A stretch of DNA of 64,000 nt from Fidelibacterota bacterium (GTDB lineage Bacteria > Fidelibacterota > Marinisomatia > Marinisomatales > TCS55). The notes beneath the pieces are model-generated. The model worked only from the letters and a program-made list of their open reading frames with translations, did no database searches and was not told the DNA's origin. Location: positions 95,446 through 159,445 of the forward strand of contig JAAZYX010000026.1 in the NCBI GenBank assembly GCA_014239435.1. Reading direction: 5' to 3'. The stretch's first letter is position 1, and each line of letters opens with the position of its first letter. Both the position numbers and the translations under genes were made by a program. This document shows, piece after piece, positions 1-9,639 of the stretch.

Positions 1-2
1 AG

Positions 3-545
3 GAAATTCCAACAGGGTCTCAAAATTTGACCTTTGCGAAAAATGTGATTGCATCTGCAGCGCTTACCGTAACGCTTGGATTGGATTGGAATCAATTCCG
101 GGAAGCAATCCTGACTTTTCAGCCTCCCAAAGGACGCTGCCAAGTCAAGCTGTTTAACGAAATTACCATCATTGATGATACCTACAATGCAAATCTGGAA
201 TCCACAAAGGCAGCGATTGATTATCTTTCGGCATTCAGCGGAGGCGGCAGGCGGATGCTCGTATTTGGCGATATGTTTGAGCTGGGTTCAAGTTCAGAAG
301 AACAGCATCGAAAAGTCGGCGAAAAATGTATCGACGCAAATTTGGATGCACTTTTTACCGTAGGGCCAGAATCCGAACAAACAGATTCTGCTGCCTCTGT
401 GCTTCCCATTCATCATCATTTCGATTCAAAGGATGAACTGGTGCAGGAATTAAAAGACACGCTTATGTCCGGAGATCATTTGTTGGTCAAGGGTTCGCGC
501 GGGATGGCAATGGAAACTGTGATTGATGATTTGGTGGCTGCCTGA
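3..545 (+). CDS. murF: UDP-N-acetylmuramoyl-tripeptide--D-alanyl-D-alanine ligase, C-terminal part (cut by window edge)
   Basis: MurF adds D-Ala-D-Ala to UDP-MurNAc-tripeptide in the cytoplasm, the last step of the soluble peptidoglycan precursor. The reading frame is open from base 3, so the gene starts outside the window and only about 180 residues are visible: the end of the central ATPase domain and the C-terminal Mur ligase domain. Recognisable family features are the IDDTYNANLEST block, the VFGDMFELG stretch with its conserved Gly-Asp-Met-Glu, and the closing LVKGSRGMAMETV motif. The stop codon overlaps the start of mraY by one base (TGATG), so the two are translationally coupled. The identification rests on these motifs and on the cluster order. 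Confidence 0.93.
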   Translation, partial: EIPTGSQNLTFAKNVIASAALTVTLGLDWNQFREAILTFQPPKGRCQVKLFNEITIIDDTYNANLESTKAAIDYLSAFSGGGRRMLVFGDMFELGSSSEEQHRKVGEKCIDANLDALFTVGPESEQTDSAASVLPIHHHFDSKDELVQELKDTLMSGDHLLVKGSRGMAMETVIDDLVAA

Positions 546-1648
546 TGCTTTACGAACTTCTCTTCCCGCTACGCGATCAGTTTTCACCTTTCAACCTATT
601 TCAATATATAACTTTTCGAGCGGCTTCAGCAGCGATGCTTGCGCTGATTATTTGTTTTTTCCTCGGACCTAAAATTATCCAAATGCTGCATAATCGGCAG
701 ATTGGAGAGGAAATTCGTGAACAAGGCCCTGAGTCTCATCACGCAAAAAAAGGGACGCCAACCATGGGCGGGCTTATTATCCTGTTTGCCGTTATTCTGC
801 CAACCTTTCTCTTTGCCAACCTGCAAAACCCATTCGTTCAAATTATTATGGTTACTGTGATTTGGATGGGGATAATCGGCTTTTTGGATGATTATCTGAA
901 AGTGGTAAAGAAGATGAAAAAAGGTCTCATCGCCCGATACAAAATGATTGGTCAAATTCTGTTGGGGCTTTTGGTGGCTATATGGATTCAATACACACCT
1001 GAATTCAAGGATGTTTGGAGTGTTACATCTGTTCCATTTTTGAAAAATGTAGAAATCAATTTCGGTTTACTTTATCCGCTTTTTGTCATAATAGTAATAA
1101 CCGGAACATCCAATGCTGTCAATCTAACCGATGGGTTGGATGGACTCGCGGCAGGTTTGCTTGCTATCGCCTTTGGTGTGTTTGGCGCAATCGCCTATAT
1201 TACCGGCCGCGTTGATTTTTCAGATTACCTCAATATTCTTTATCTGCCCGGCGCAGGCGAATTAGCTGTTTTTGCATCCGCCATTGCTGGCGCGTGCCTT
1301 GGTTACTTATGGTTTAATGCCGCTCCGGCGGAAGTGTTCATGGGAGATATTGGTTCCCTCTCTACCGGCGCCGCATTGGGGACGATGGCGATTTTATTAA
1401 AAAAAGAATTCTTACTGTTAATTATTGGCGGTGTATTCGTTTGGGAAGCAATATCTGTAATCCTACAAGTGGGATATTTCCGATGGACAAAAAAAGCAAC
1501 CGGAGTAGGAAAGAGACTTTTTCTGATGGCGCCGATCCATCATCATTTTGAGCTGAAAGGCTGGCCGGAGTCCAGAGTTGTAATTCGATTTTGGATTATC
1601 GGAATCTTGCTTGCACTTTTCTCACTTACCACATTCAAAATCCGCTGA
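545..1648 (+). CDS. mraY: Phospho-N-acetylmuramoyl-pentapeptide transferase
   Basis: MraY transfers phospho-MurNAc-pentapeptide from UDP to undecaprenyl phosphate, making lipid I in the inner membrane. The 367-residue length is normal for the family, with about ten hydrophobic segments. Visible signatures are the Mg-binding Asp pair in FLDDYLKV near residue 115, NLTDGLDGLA near residue 193 with a catalytic Asp, and the PIHHHFELKG loop near residue 330. The N-terminal cytoplasmic region contains KKGTPTMGG, another family hallmark. It begins with ATG overlapping the murF stop and ends with TGATG overlapping murD. Confidence 0.97.
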   Translation: MLYELLFPLRDQFSPFNLFQYITFRAASAAMLALIICFFLGPKIIQMLHNRQIGEEIREQGPESHHAKKGTPTMGGLIILFAVILPTFLFANLQNPFVQIIMVTVIWMGIIGFLDDYLKVVKKMKKGLIARYKMIGQILLGLLVAIWIQYTPEFKDVWSVTSVPFLKNVEINFGLLYPLFVIIVITGTSNAVNLTDGLDGLAAGLLAIAFGVFGAIAYITGRVDFSDYLNILYLPGAGELAVFASAIAGACLGYLWFNAAPAEVFMGDIGSLSTGAALGTMAILLKKEFLLLIIGGVFVWEAISVILQVGYFRWTKKATGVGKRLFLMAPIHHHFELKGWPESRVVIRFWIIGILLALFSLTTFKIR

Positions 1649-3027
1649 TGGATATTTCAAACAGATCCGACATCAATTTAATGGGGAAAACCGTAGCGAT
1701 TCTCGGTATTGGAAAAAGTGGAATCGCGGCGGCAAAGCTCGGGAAAGAAATGGGCGCCGATATTTTCATCAGTGACTTAAATGAATCCAGCGAAATCAAC
1801 GCATCCTTAAATGCGCTTGCCGAACTCGGAATTGCAGGCGAAACAGGCATTCATTCAGACCGTATTCAGAAATCGGATCTTGTTGTAGTGTCGCCCGGAA
1901 TCCCAAAGCATGCAGAGGTACTTACCAAAGCTAAATCAAACGGAATCCCCATTTCCGGTGAAATTGAATTCGCCAGCTGGTTCACGAATGCACCTATTGC
2001 AGCGGTAACCGGCTCCAACGGAAAAACAACAACTGTGCATCTGCTCAATGAAATGTGCAGCACCGATACATTCAACAGCCATTTGGCGGGAAATATCGGA
2101 TTTCCATTTTCCGAAGCAGTATTGCAGGATATAAAAAAACCGGATGGAAATCGAATTTACATATTGGAAATATCCAGCTTCCAAATGGAATTCACTCATC
2201 ATTTTTGCCCACACATTTCCGTTTTTCTGAATATATCGCCAGACCATTTAGACCGGCATGCGGATATGGATGAATATGTGAGCGAAAAATTGAAATTGGC
2301 AGAACGGCAAACCGAGAAGGATTTTATCGTGTACAATTTGGACGATGCTATTTTGTCTTCCGCATTTAATGGATCTACCGCAACTGCATGTCCGTTCAGC
2401 CTCGGCCCGGATGGAAAAATATTTGGATTGAATGAATCAAAGATTTTCGATGAAGAGCACGCCACCCTCATCGATCTGGATCGAATCGCCCTGCCCGGCA
2501 GGCACAACCTCGCCAACCAGCTAGCTGCCGCTTCGGCGGCCCATCTCCTGGGTGTGGATCACAGCCACATTTCCCGGGTGATGGAATCGTTTGCTGGTGT
2601 GGAACACCGTCTCGAAGCAGTGATGGACATCCAAGGTGTAACATACATAAATGACTCAAAAGCCACCAACGTGGATGCGGTCAATGTTGCACTTGAGAGT
2701 CTCAGCACGCCAACCATCCTAATCCTCGGAGGCATCGATAAAGGCGGTGATTTCACATTACTCCTTCCACATACCCACAACCACCTAAAAGAGGTTATAG
2801 CCTACGGGCAGGCGCGAAACCAGATACAAACAGCCATCGGGGATGCGGTTAGATTCACATCCGTTGAGAATCTAATGGATGCTGTTACGGTGAGCCATGC
2901 GCATGCTGAAAACGGATATTCGGTACTTTTATCGCCGGGATGTTCGAGTTTTGACCAATTTCAAAACTTCGAAGAACGCGGCAGCGTATTCAAACAAGCG
3001 GTAGCACAACTGGCAAAGTCTGCATGA
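1648..3027 (+). CDS. murD: UDP-N-acetylmuramoyl-L-alanine--D-glutamate ligase
   Basis: MurD adds D-glutamate to UDP-MurNAc-L-Ala using ATP. The frame is open further upstream, but the ATG at 1648 overlapping the mraY stop (TGATG) is the natural start and gives 459 residues, close to the family's usual 440-460. The N-terminal Rossmann-like domain shows VAILGIGKSGIAAAK, the central domain has the P-loop TGSNGKTTT near residue 122, and the C-terminal domain carries YINDSKATNVDA and the SPGCSSFDQF motif that is typical of MurD. A later ATG at 1681 is a possible but less likely alternative start. The stop overlaps ftsW by four bases (ATGA). Confidence 0.97.
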   Translation: MDISNRSDINLMGKTVAILGIGKSGIAAAKLGKEMGADIFISDLNESSEINASLNALAELGIAGETGIHSDRIQKSDLVVVSPGIPKHAEVLTKAKSNGIPISGEIEFASWFTNAPIAAVTGSNGKTTTVHLLNEMCSTDTFNSHLAGNIGFPFSEAVLQDIKKPDGNRIYILEISSFQMEFTHHFCPHISVFLNISPDHLDRHADMDEYVSEKLKLAERQTEKDFIVYNLDDAILSSAFNGSTATACPFSLGPDGKIFGLNESKIFDEEHATLIDLDRIALPGRHNLANQLAAASAAHLLGVDHSHISRVMESFAGVEHRLEAVMDIQGVTYINDSKATNVDAVNVALESLSTPTILILGGIDKGGDFTLLLPHTHNHLKEVIAYGQARNQIQTAIGDAVRFTSVENLMDAVTVSHAHAENGYSVLLSPGCSSFDQFQNFEERGSVFKQAVAQLAKSA

Positions 3028-4178
3028 CACAGCTAAACATCATCATTAAAAAGTACGACAGACCGCTGCTGATCGGCATATTCGCGCTGTGCGTTATCGG
3101 GACCGTGATGCTCTACAGCGCCAGTACAACCCGTTCCCTAAATTTTACCGATGGGTTTACCAACACGATGTATCTGCAACTTCATCTAAAAAGGTTGCTA
3201 GTCGGATTCATTGCAATGTTCTTTTTCATTATGGTTGATTACCGCCTCTTGAAAAAAATAGCTCCTATCGCAATCGTCGTTTCCATTATACTTCTGATTC
3301 TTACAAAAATTATCTATCTTGTTCAGGGAAACACATTTCCCGCGCGGTGGCTTGATCTTGGATTTATGACGGTTCAAACCTCTGACCTCGCACGATTTTC
3401 GCTCATTCTTTTTCTCGCTTCCTATATTGACCGAAAGCGTGACAGCTTGAAGGATTATTACAATGGGTTTGCGCCGCCTCTCATTGTAATGGCGGTTATT
3501 TCTGCGCTGGTCATTATTCAGCCGGACTTCAGTACAGCAGTCTTGATTTCCGTCATTGGAATGGCTATGCTTTTTTTCGGCGGAGCTCGATTCTCTCATA
3601 TTTTGGCAACGACTACCGGCGCTGTTGCAGTACTCATTCCAGCAGGGTTAGCTCGAGGATACAGAGTGTCCAGATGGGAAACATGGTGGAACCCCGAAGC
3701 CGCAACATCTGATGCAATTCTCCAGATTAATCAATCTTTAATTTCTCTTGGGAATGGCGGGTTGTTTGGGATGGGCCTTGGCAACAGCACCGAAAAAAAC
3801 ATGTTTCTGCCCACTCCACATACTGACTTTATTTTTGCAATCATTGGAGAAGAAATTGGGTTTTTAGGAACCGTAGTGGTTCTGACCCTTTTCCTTTTCC
3901 TTTTTCAGCGCGGCATAAAAATCGCTAAGGAAACCACCGACCCATTTGGTGTTATGGTTGCACTTGGAATTTCTTTCAGTTTTATTTTGTATGCATTCAC
4001 CAACGTTGCAGTTGTAACGAATCTTGTACCCACAACCGGCCTTGCAATGCCTCTCGTGAGTTACGGCGGTTCCGGTTTGGTTGTCAATATGGCAAGCCTC
4101 GGGATTTTGCTCAACATCAGTCAGGGAAAGCGTTCTGTCAGCCACAACAAAGGATGGAGTCCACGGCTTTATGATTGA
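3024..4178 (+). CDS. ftsW: Septal peptidoglycan polymerase FtsW (SEDS family)
   Basis: FtsW is the SEDS-family glycosyltransferase that polymerises lipid II at the division septum together with its partner FtsI, which is not in the window. The 384-residue protein is almost entirely hydrophobic with about ten membrane segments. Family marks are the HTDFIFAIIGEE loop near residue 266, containing the Asp thought to be catalytic in SEDS proteins, and the C-terminal PLVSYGGSGL motif. RodA is the alternative, but the position between murD and murG in the dcw cluster argues for FtsW. The 3' end overlaps the start of murG by eight bases. Confidence 0.95.
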   Translation: MTQLNIIIKKYDRPLLIGIFALCVIGTVMLYSASTTRSLNFTDGFTNTMYLQLHLKRLLVGFIAMFFFIMVDYRLLKKIAPIAIVVSIILLILTKIIYLVQGNTFPARWLDLGFMTVQTSDLARFSLILFLASYIDRKRDSLKDYYNGFAPPLIVMAVISALVIIQPDFSTAVLISVIGMAMLFFGGARFSHILATTTGAVAVLIPAGLARGYRVSRWETWWNPEAATSDAILQINQSLISLGNGGLFGMGLGNSTEKNMFLPTPHTDFIFAIIGEEIGFLGTVVVLTLFLFLFQRGIKIAKETTDPFGVMVALGISFSFILYAFTNVAVVTNLVPTTGLAMPLVSYGGSGLVVNMASLGILLNISQGKRSVSHNKGWSPRLYD

Positions 4179-5270
4179 CGGCGCCCGCATTTTAATAGCC
4201 GGTGGTGGCACCGGTGGCCACCTCTTCCCCGCACTTGCGCTTGGTGAACAAATTTTGGCGGACAGCCCAAATTCAAAAGTGTATTACATGGGATCATCCT
4301 TTGGTATTGAAGCACAAGTTCTGCCGTTGAAAAATCTGGATTATACCCTAATACCGATCCGTGGACTGCAGCGAAGTCTGAATCCGCAAAGCATCGGAAA
4401 AAATTTGCTATTGCCGATTAGAATTTTGAACTCAATCAAAAAGACTCGATCCGTGTTTAACAGATTTAATCCCGATGTGGTTGTCGGTACCGGCGGATAT
4501 GCGGCTGCCCTTCCCTTGCGTGAGGCGGTTAACCGGAAAATTCCAACTCTGATTCAGGAACAAAATTCCTTTCCTGGAATCACCACAAGATGGTTCGCGG
4601 ATAAAGCGGACAAAGTCTGTATCGCGTTTGAAGAAGCAAAAAATCATCTCAAAAAAAAACTCTATTTGTCACGGGAAACCCGGTTCGTGCCGGGATTCAT
4701 ACAGGCGATAAAATGACTGCAGCACGGAAATTCAATCTTGATCCTGAGAAAAAAACACTGCTTATGTTTGGAGGCAGTCAAGGTTCTGTCCCCCTAAATA
4801 ATATTGTACGGCAGGGCATCAAAGATATAGAGAAATATGGTATTCAAGTTTTGTGGCAGACCGGAACGAACCAATTTAAAGAACTCAAAATTTTCGAGTC
4901 AGATTCCACCCATGTTTTGCCTTTTATTGACGATATGGGAAACGCCTACGCTTTGGCAGATTTAGCCCTTTGTCGCGCCGGCGCTCTCACCATTTCTGAA
5001 TTGACATTGTGCGGACTTCCCGCACTTTTTGTTCCTCTTGCGTCTGCTGCCGGAGACCATCAGGAAAAAAATGCATCCGTCATGGGCAATGCAGGTGCCG
5101 CGATTGTTTGCAAAGAAAATGAATTCACAGCGGATACATTTGTAAACCGCGTGAGCGCACTCATGAAAGATGAAGATCGCTTATCAAAAATGAGTAAACA
5201 GTCCGGCAAGCTCGCGAAGCCAGAAGCCGTCAGAGAAATCACCAACCATATCCTGGAATTGGTGGCCTAA
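4171..5270 (+). CDS. murG: UDP-GlcNAc--undecaprenyl-pyrophosphoryl-MurNAc-pentapeptide GlcNAc transferase, split by a one-base shift
   Basis: MurG converts lipid I to lipid II on the inner face of the membrane. The gene occupies two frames. The first runs from ATG 4171 (GGGTGGHLFPA near residue 10, GTGGYAAALP) to a stop at 4716. The second covers the C-terminal domain (FGGSQGS, CRAGALTISEL, AAGDHQEKNA) to 5270. They are joined at a run of nine A at 4651-4659. Reading one extra A, or slipping back one base, restores the family motif FVTGNPVRAG across the join, starting at about 4665. The parts together give about 366 residues, the usual MurG size. As MurG is essential and both halves are intact, a homopolymer sequencing error or slippage-mediated expression is more likely than a dead gene. 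The stop overlaps murC (TAATG). Confidence 0.9.
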
Positions 5271-6658
5271 TGTTTAGAAAAGTAAAAAAACTTCATTTTG
5301 TAGGGATTGGCGGCATCGGAATGAGTGGTATTGCGGAGTTACTGATCAACCTTGATTTTGAAGTGAGCGGATCCGATATCGCTGAATCTGCCATCGTTCA
5401 AAATTTGAAAGAAAAAGGGGCAATAATTTTTATTGGACACGATGGGAAAAACTTGGGGGATGCGGAAGTCCTGATTTACTCCAGTGCCGTAAAAGAAGAT
5501 AACCCTGAAATTGAAACTGCAAGACTAAACAATATTCCTATCATCCGCAGGGCTGAAATGCTGGGAGAACTTATTGATGTCAAAGAAACTTCTGTGGCAA
5601 TCGGCGGGACTCACGGAAAAACATCTACGTCATCTATGGTTGGGGCTGTCCTTGCGGATGCCGGAATGGATCCAACGCTTGTAGTTGGAGGACTCGTGCA
5701 AAGTATCGGAACCAATTCTATACTGGGATCCGGAGATATAATCGTGGTTGAAGCCGATGAATATGACCGAAGTTTTCTGGCCTTAAATCCGACACTCGCG
5801 CTTGTAACAAATATTGAACTAGAGCACATGGACATTTATGCTGATTTGGATGATATGAAAAAGGCATTTATTCAATTTTGTAATTCTGTTCCCTTTTATG
5901 GAGCAGTTGCTGTGTGTGCGGATTCGCAACATGTGCGGCATATCTTACCCGAAATTCGCCGACCTGTGCTAACGTACGGCCTTGATCCAACTGCGCACGT
6001 ACGAGCGGATAATATCCGGTATGAAGCAAATGGTGCGAACTATACTCTCCTTCACAATAACGCAGAATTGGGAACGGTACAATTGCATGTTCCCGGTGAA
6101 CATAATATCGTGAATTCGCTTGGCGCTGCCTGCCTCGGTATTGAGCTTGGTTTGAATTCTCAAGATATCATAAAAGGACTCGATGCATACAAAGGCGTCC
6201 GACGAAGATTTGAAATAAAGGGAACGGTAAATGACATTATGATAGTGGATGATTATGCCCACCATCCCACCGAAGTGAAAGCAACACTGCAAGCTGCCAA
6301 AAGCGGATGGGACAAAAGGATCGTGTCCGTTTTCCAACCGCATTTGTTTACCCGCACCCGCGACTTTTTCATGGAGTTTGCGCATGCATTCCTCGCGAGT
6401 GATGTATTGATTGTGACTGAAATTTATCCGGCTCGGGAAGAACCGATTGAAGGCATCACCGGCGCATTGGTTGCTGAAGCGGCAGAAAAATCCGGGCACA
6501 CAGACGTTACCTTTCTTCCAGATTTGGATAATCTTAACGAAACGCTGGACGCTGTTGCGCAGCCGGGAGACATGATTTTGACCATGGGCGCAGGAACCAT
6601 CTGGCGATACAGCGACATGTATTTTTCCCATTTGAAAAAGCTGGAGGCCGCAGCCTGA
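5270..6658 (+). CDS. murC: UDP-N-acetylmuramate--L-alanine ligase
   Basis: MurC attaches L-alanine to UDP-MurNAc, the first step of stem-peptide assembly. The 462-residue protein shows the N-terminal LHFVGIGGIGMSGIAELL Rossmann motif, the P-loop GGTHGKTSTSSM near residue 112, the EADEYDRSFL motif with a metal-binding Glu, the EHNIVNSLGAA block, and DDYAHHPTEV leading into the C-terminal domain. All ligase motifs are present and the length is typical. The start overlaps the murG stop by one base and murB follows after one base, so it is transcribed within the dcw operon. Confidence 0.97.
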   Translation: MFRKVKKLHFVGIGGIGMSGIAELLINLDFEVSGSDIAESAIVQNLKEKGAIIFIGHDGKNLGDAEVLIYSSAVKEDNPEIETARLNNIPIIRRAEMLGELIDVKETSVAIGGTHGKTSTSSMVGAVLADAGMDPTLVVGGLVQSIGTNSILGSGDIIVVEADEYDRSFLALNPTLALVTNIELEHMDIYADLDDMKKAFIQFCNSVPFYGAVAVCADSQHVRHILPEIRRPVLTYGLDPTAHVRADNIRYEANGANYTLLHNNAELGTVQLHVPGEHNIVNSLGAACLGIELGLNSQDIIKGLDAYKGVRRRFEIKGTVNDIMIVDDYAHHPTEVKATLQAAKSGWDKRIVSVFQPHLFTRTRDFFMEFAHAFLASDVLIVTEIYPAREEPIEGITGALVAEAAEKSGHTDVTFLPDLDNLNETLDAVAQPGDMILTMGAGTIWRYSDMYFSHLKKLEAAA

Positions 6659-6659
6659 A

Positions 6660-7580
6660 GTGGATCCAATGACGCAGTTAAAAAATATGATACAGGGAAC
6701 ATTTCTTGAAAATGAACCCATGGCGAAACACACGTCATACGGCATTGGCGGTCCCGCAACAGCATATATTACTCCCGCGAATAAGGACGATCTATCTTCG
6801 GCGCTTCAGTGTGCGCATCAACATCGGATTCCTGTTCATTTTGTCGGCTCGGGGTCCAATTTACTTGTCAGTGACGAGGGAATTGACGGCCTTGTTTTTA
6901 CTCTCGGAAAATCATTTGTCCATCTTGAATTCGACGATTATCGTGTGACAGCCGAATCCGGTGTAATGCTCGGCAAAATGGTAAAAGAAGCTACCAAAAG
7001 GAATTTGACCGGGCTCGAAAGCCTTGTTGGCGTTCCCGGTACACTAGGCGGCGCGCTCGTTATGAATGCCGGGGCGTTTGGCGGGGAAATTTCAAATTAC
7101 CTTAATGCTGTTGCAGTGATGACTATGGAAGGACAATTAAAAAATTATTCTGCGAAAGACATTGCATTCAGCTACCGGCATTCCACTTTCAAAGATAATG
7201 AAATAATCTTAAGCGCAGAATTTGAATTGCTTGAAGCAGATCCGGAAACGATTCAAATCGAAAAAGCCAAGGCAAGTCAAGGTCGAAAAAAGACTCAGCC
7301 TTTGCGGTTTCGTTCAGCCGGAAGCGTGTTTAAAAATCCTGAAGGAGACAAAGCGGCGGGATATTTGATTGATAAGGCGGGACTTAAAGGTACGCGCATG
7401 GGTGACGCCGAAATATCCGAACATCACGCTAATTTTTTCATCAACCACGGGAAAGCCAAATCGGATGATATCGCAGGTTTGATTCGGCTTGCGCGAAAAG
7501 AAGTCAAAGAAAAATTTGGAATCATGCTCGATCTTGAAATAAAAACATTGGGATTTGAGCCCGGGACATTTATACCATGA
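6660..7580 (+). CDS. murB: UDP-N-acetylenolpyruvoylglucosamine reductase
   Basis: MurB is the FAD- and NADPH-dependent reductase that forms UDP-MurNAc. At 306 residues it is of the short, type II class (as in Bacillus and Staphylococcus) rather than the longer E. coli class. The FAD-binding part shows TSYGIGGPA and VGSGSNLLVSD near residue 60, followed by GTLGGALVMNAGAFGGE. The catalytic Ser lies in RSAGSVFKNP near residue 219 and the proton-relay Glu in the final helix region (DLEIKTLG). The GTG at 6660 is one base after the murC stop; an ATG nine bases later is an alternative start. The stop overlaps ftsQ by four bases. Confidence 0.96.
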   Translation: MDPMTQLKNMIQGTFLENEPMAKHTSYGIGGPATAYITPANKDDLSSALQCAHQHRIPVHFVGSGSNLLVSDEGIDGLVFTLGKSFVHLEFDDYRVTAESGVMLGKMVKEATKRNLTGLESLVGVPGTLGGALVMNAGAFGGEISNYLNAVAVMTMEGQLKNYSAKDIAFSYRHSTFKDNEIILSAEFELLEADPETIQIEKAKASQGRKKTQPLRFRSAGSVFKNPEGDKAAGYLIDKAGLKGTRMGDAEISEHHANFFINHGKAKSDDIAGLIRLARKEVKEKFGIMLDLEIKTLGFEPGTFIP

Positions 7581-8332
7581 AAAAGATAAACCGTATAATA
7601 GCTAAACTAGCAATCGCCGCCGGATTCATTGGATTTGCCGGCTTAACGTGGGCATCCATTTCCTGGTCAAACCATTCGGGACTTTTCAGGATTGAGCAAA
7701 TCCAAATCAATGGTAAAACAGTCATTGATAAAGAAGATTATATTCAAGTTCTCGGGGATTGGGAAGGGTTGACGACGCGGGAAGTACGTCCATCTGATAT
7801 TCGGCTCGCTTTTGAATCTCATCCTTTTGTGGAAGCAGTCCGGGTAAGCAAACAATATCCCGGAACCATTCGCATTGATCTTGTTGAAAGGAATCCGATT
7901 GCGTTTATTAATATGAAGCCGCTGCTGCTGGTGGACAGATTTGGCATCATCCTTCCTGCCAAAGGTATTGCCGATCAATATGATATTCCTTATTTCTCAA
8001 AGTTTAATCCGGATAAAGAATTGTATCCATCCGGCAGGGAAACACGCTCGCAAAAAGTACGGGAAGCCGTGGGTATCATTTCAAAGATCAGGCAGGAATA
8101 TGCTTCTCTTTATGACAATATTTCAGAAGTAACTCTCAGCGGAAATGATGAATACATTTTCATTTTATCTGAGCGCCCAACGCGCATCATCCTCGGTAAA
8201 AATGATCCTTGGAAAAAGCTGCAGATCCTCCAGGAATTTGAGGCTGCGCTGGATCAGCCTCAGGGGATAAACCTATTTAAACAAATTGATCTCAGACATC
8301 AAAAACAAATCGTTACGAGAGCATGGTCATGA
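7577..8332 (+). CDS. ftsQ: Cell division protein FtsQ/DivIB
   Basis: FtsQ/DivIB is a bitopic inner-membrane protein that links the early and late divisome with FtsB and FtsL. The 251 residues show a short cytoplasmic tail, one membrane segment at about 7-27, a POTRA-like domain at about 35-105 (FRIEQIQINGK, IRLAFESHPFVEAVRVSKQYPGT region) and a beta domain with ERNPIAFINMKPLLLVD. The sequence is weakly conserved in this family, so the call combines topology, POTRA motif and position between murB and ftsA. No ddl gene lies between murB and ftsQ, unlike in many proteobacteria. Confidence 0.9.
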   Translation: MKKINRIIAKLAIAAGFIGFAGLTWASISWSNHSGLFRIEQIQINGKTVIDKEDYIQVLGDWEGLTTREVRPSDIRLAFESHPFVEAVRVSKQYPGTIRIDLVERNPIAFINMKPLLLVDRFGIILPAKGIADQYDIPYFSKFNPDKELYPSGRETRSQKVREAVGIISKIRQEYASLYDNISEVTLSGNDEYIFILSERPTRIILGKNDPWKKLQILQEFEAALDQPQGINLFKQIDLRHQKQIVTRAWS

Positions 8333-9600
8333 AAAATTTTACGATTCCTAAAGAAAAAAATATCTATGTAGGAATAGATATCGGCTCATCCAAAATCTGT
8401 TGTTCCATTTCCACCATAGATCCCATTAATGGAACATTGCAGCTTTTGGGAATCGGAACGAGCCCATCTACCGGCATTAAAATTGGATCCATTACCCACC
8501 GGGAAAATCTCATTTCAGAAATGGAAACTGCCATGAGGGAAGCAGAAACGATGGCGGATGCCAAAGTATCCTCAGCAATTTTAAGTATTTCATCAGAACA
8601 GATTCGAGGCATCAATACTCAAGGCGCAATTGCGGTCCAGAAAAATCAGATGAACAATGTCCCGATTCAGCATGAAATCACCCAATCTGATGTGCAAAGG
8701 GTAGTGGATCTTGCTAAAGGAATTTCGCTTCCCATTGACAGGGATATTCTGCACGTCCTTCCGCAGGAGTTCATGATTGATACCATGGATAAGATAAAAG
8801 ATCCTGTGGGAATGTCCGGCCACCGGCTTGAAGGGCACGTCCACTTGATTACGTTAGGCACCACCGCCGCAACCAACATTGCCAATTGTGCGCAAGAGTT
8901 AGGCATCACTGTTGATGGTCTCGTGTTTCAAGGATTGGCGTCCGGCACGGCAGTGTTGGATCAGGATGAAAAAGACCATGGTGTTGCTTTGGTAGATTTT
9001 GGTGCAGGGACAACGGATTTAGCCATTTACCATGACGACGGAATCCGGCATGCATCCGTTTTGGGTATTGGGTCCGGCATGATCACAAATGATATTGGAG
9101 TCATGCTTCAGGTCGGAATGGAAGAAGCTGAAAAGATTAAGCAAACATACGGCTCGGCGAAAGCCTCTATGTCGTCACCGGAATTGGAATTTGACCTTCC
9201 TGTTAAAAATGGCGGAATCGCCCGCAGGATTTCGGAGCATGAATTATCCCGATATGTAGAGGCACGTACCGAAGAAATACTACGGCTTATCAAACGAGAA
9301 ATTATCCGTTCAGGATTGAGGGATAATCTCACATACGGCGTCGTGCTGACTGGCGGAGGTGCAAACCTGAAAAATATTACGGGATTAGCTGAAGAAGTTA
9401 TCGGGCTGCCGGTGAGAATCGGCAAACCCAAAGGCGTACAGGATTCAGTTGGCATTGCATCTAACCCTCAATATTCTGCGGCAGTCGGATTGGGAATCTG
9501 GCGATTCCGGCCGGAAGAATTACATATCGATTATGGAGTGGAATCGCCTGTACAGGAAACCATTAAAAAGGTATTTAAATGGTTCGGAGACTTTTTTTAA
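8329..9600 (+). CDS. ftsA: Cell division protein FtsA
   Basis: FtsA is the actin-like ATPase that anchors FtsZ filaments to the membrane. The nucleotide-binding fold shows YVGIDIGSSKICC at the N-terminus, VDFGAGTTDLAIY in the middle and VLTGGGANLKNI near the end. The last residues (ETIKKVFKWFGDFF) form an amphipathic helix of the membrane-targeting type. Two starts are possible: ATG 8323 and ATG 8329. I prefer 8329, because it forms an ATGA overlap with the ftsQ stop and lies about eight bases after a GAGAG ribosome site, giving 423 residues. Confidence 0.96.
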   Translation: MKNFTIPKEKNIYVGIDIGSSKICCSISTIDPINGTLQLLGIGTSPSTGIKIGSITHRENLISEMETAMREAETMADAKVSSAILSISSEQIRGINTQGAIAVQKNQMNNVPIQHEITQSDVQRVVDLAKGISLPIDRDILHVLPQEFMIDTMDKIKDPVGMSGHRLEGHVHLITLGTTAATNIANCAQELGITVDGLVFQGLASGTAVLDQDEKDHGVALVDFGAGTTDLAIYHDDGIRHASVLGIGSGMITNDIGVMLQVGMEEAEKIKQTYGSAKASMSSPELEFDLPVKNGGIARRISEHELSRYVEARTEEILRLIKREIIRSGLRDNLTYGVVLTGGGANLKNITGLAEEVIGLPVRIGKPKGVQDSVGIASNPQYSAAVGLGIWRFRPEELHIDYGVESPVQETIKKVFKWFGDFF

Positions 9601-9639
9601 TTAAACATACTACTACATACCAAACCAAAGGAGACCACA

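Noticed and set aside
5969..6765. Long open frames on the - strand opposite murC, up to 258 codons
   Set aside because: They lie wholly inside a well-conserved gene, show no family motif, and are typical antisense shadows.
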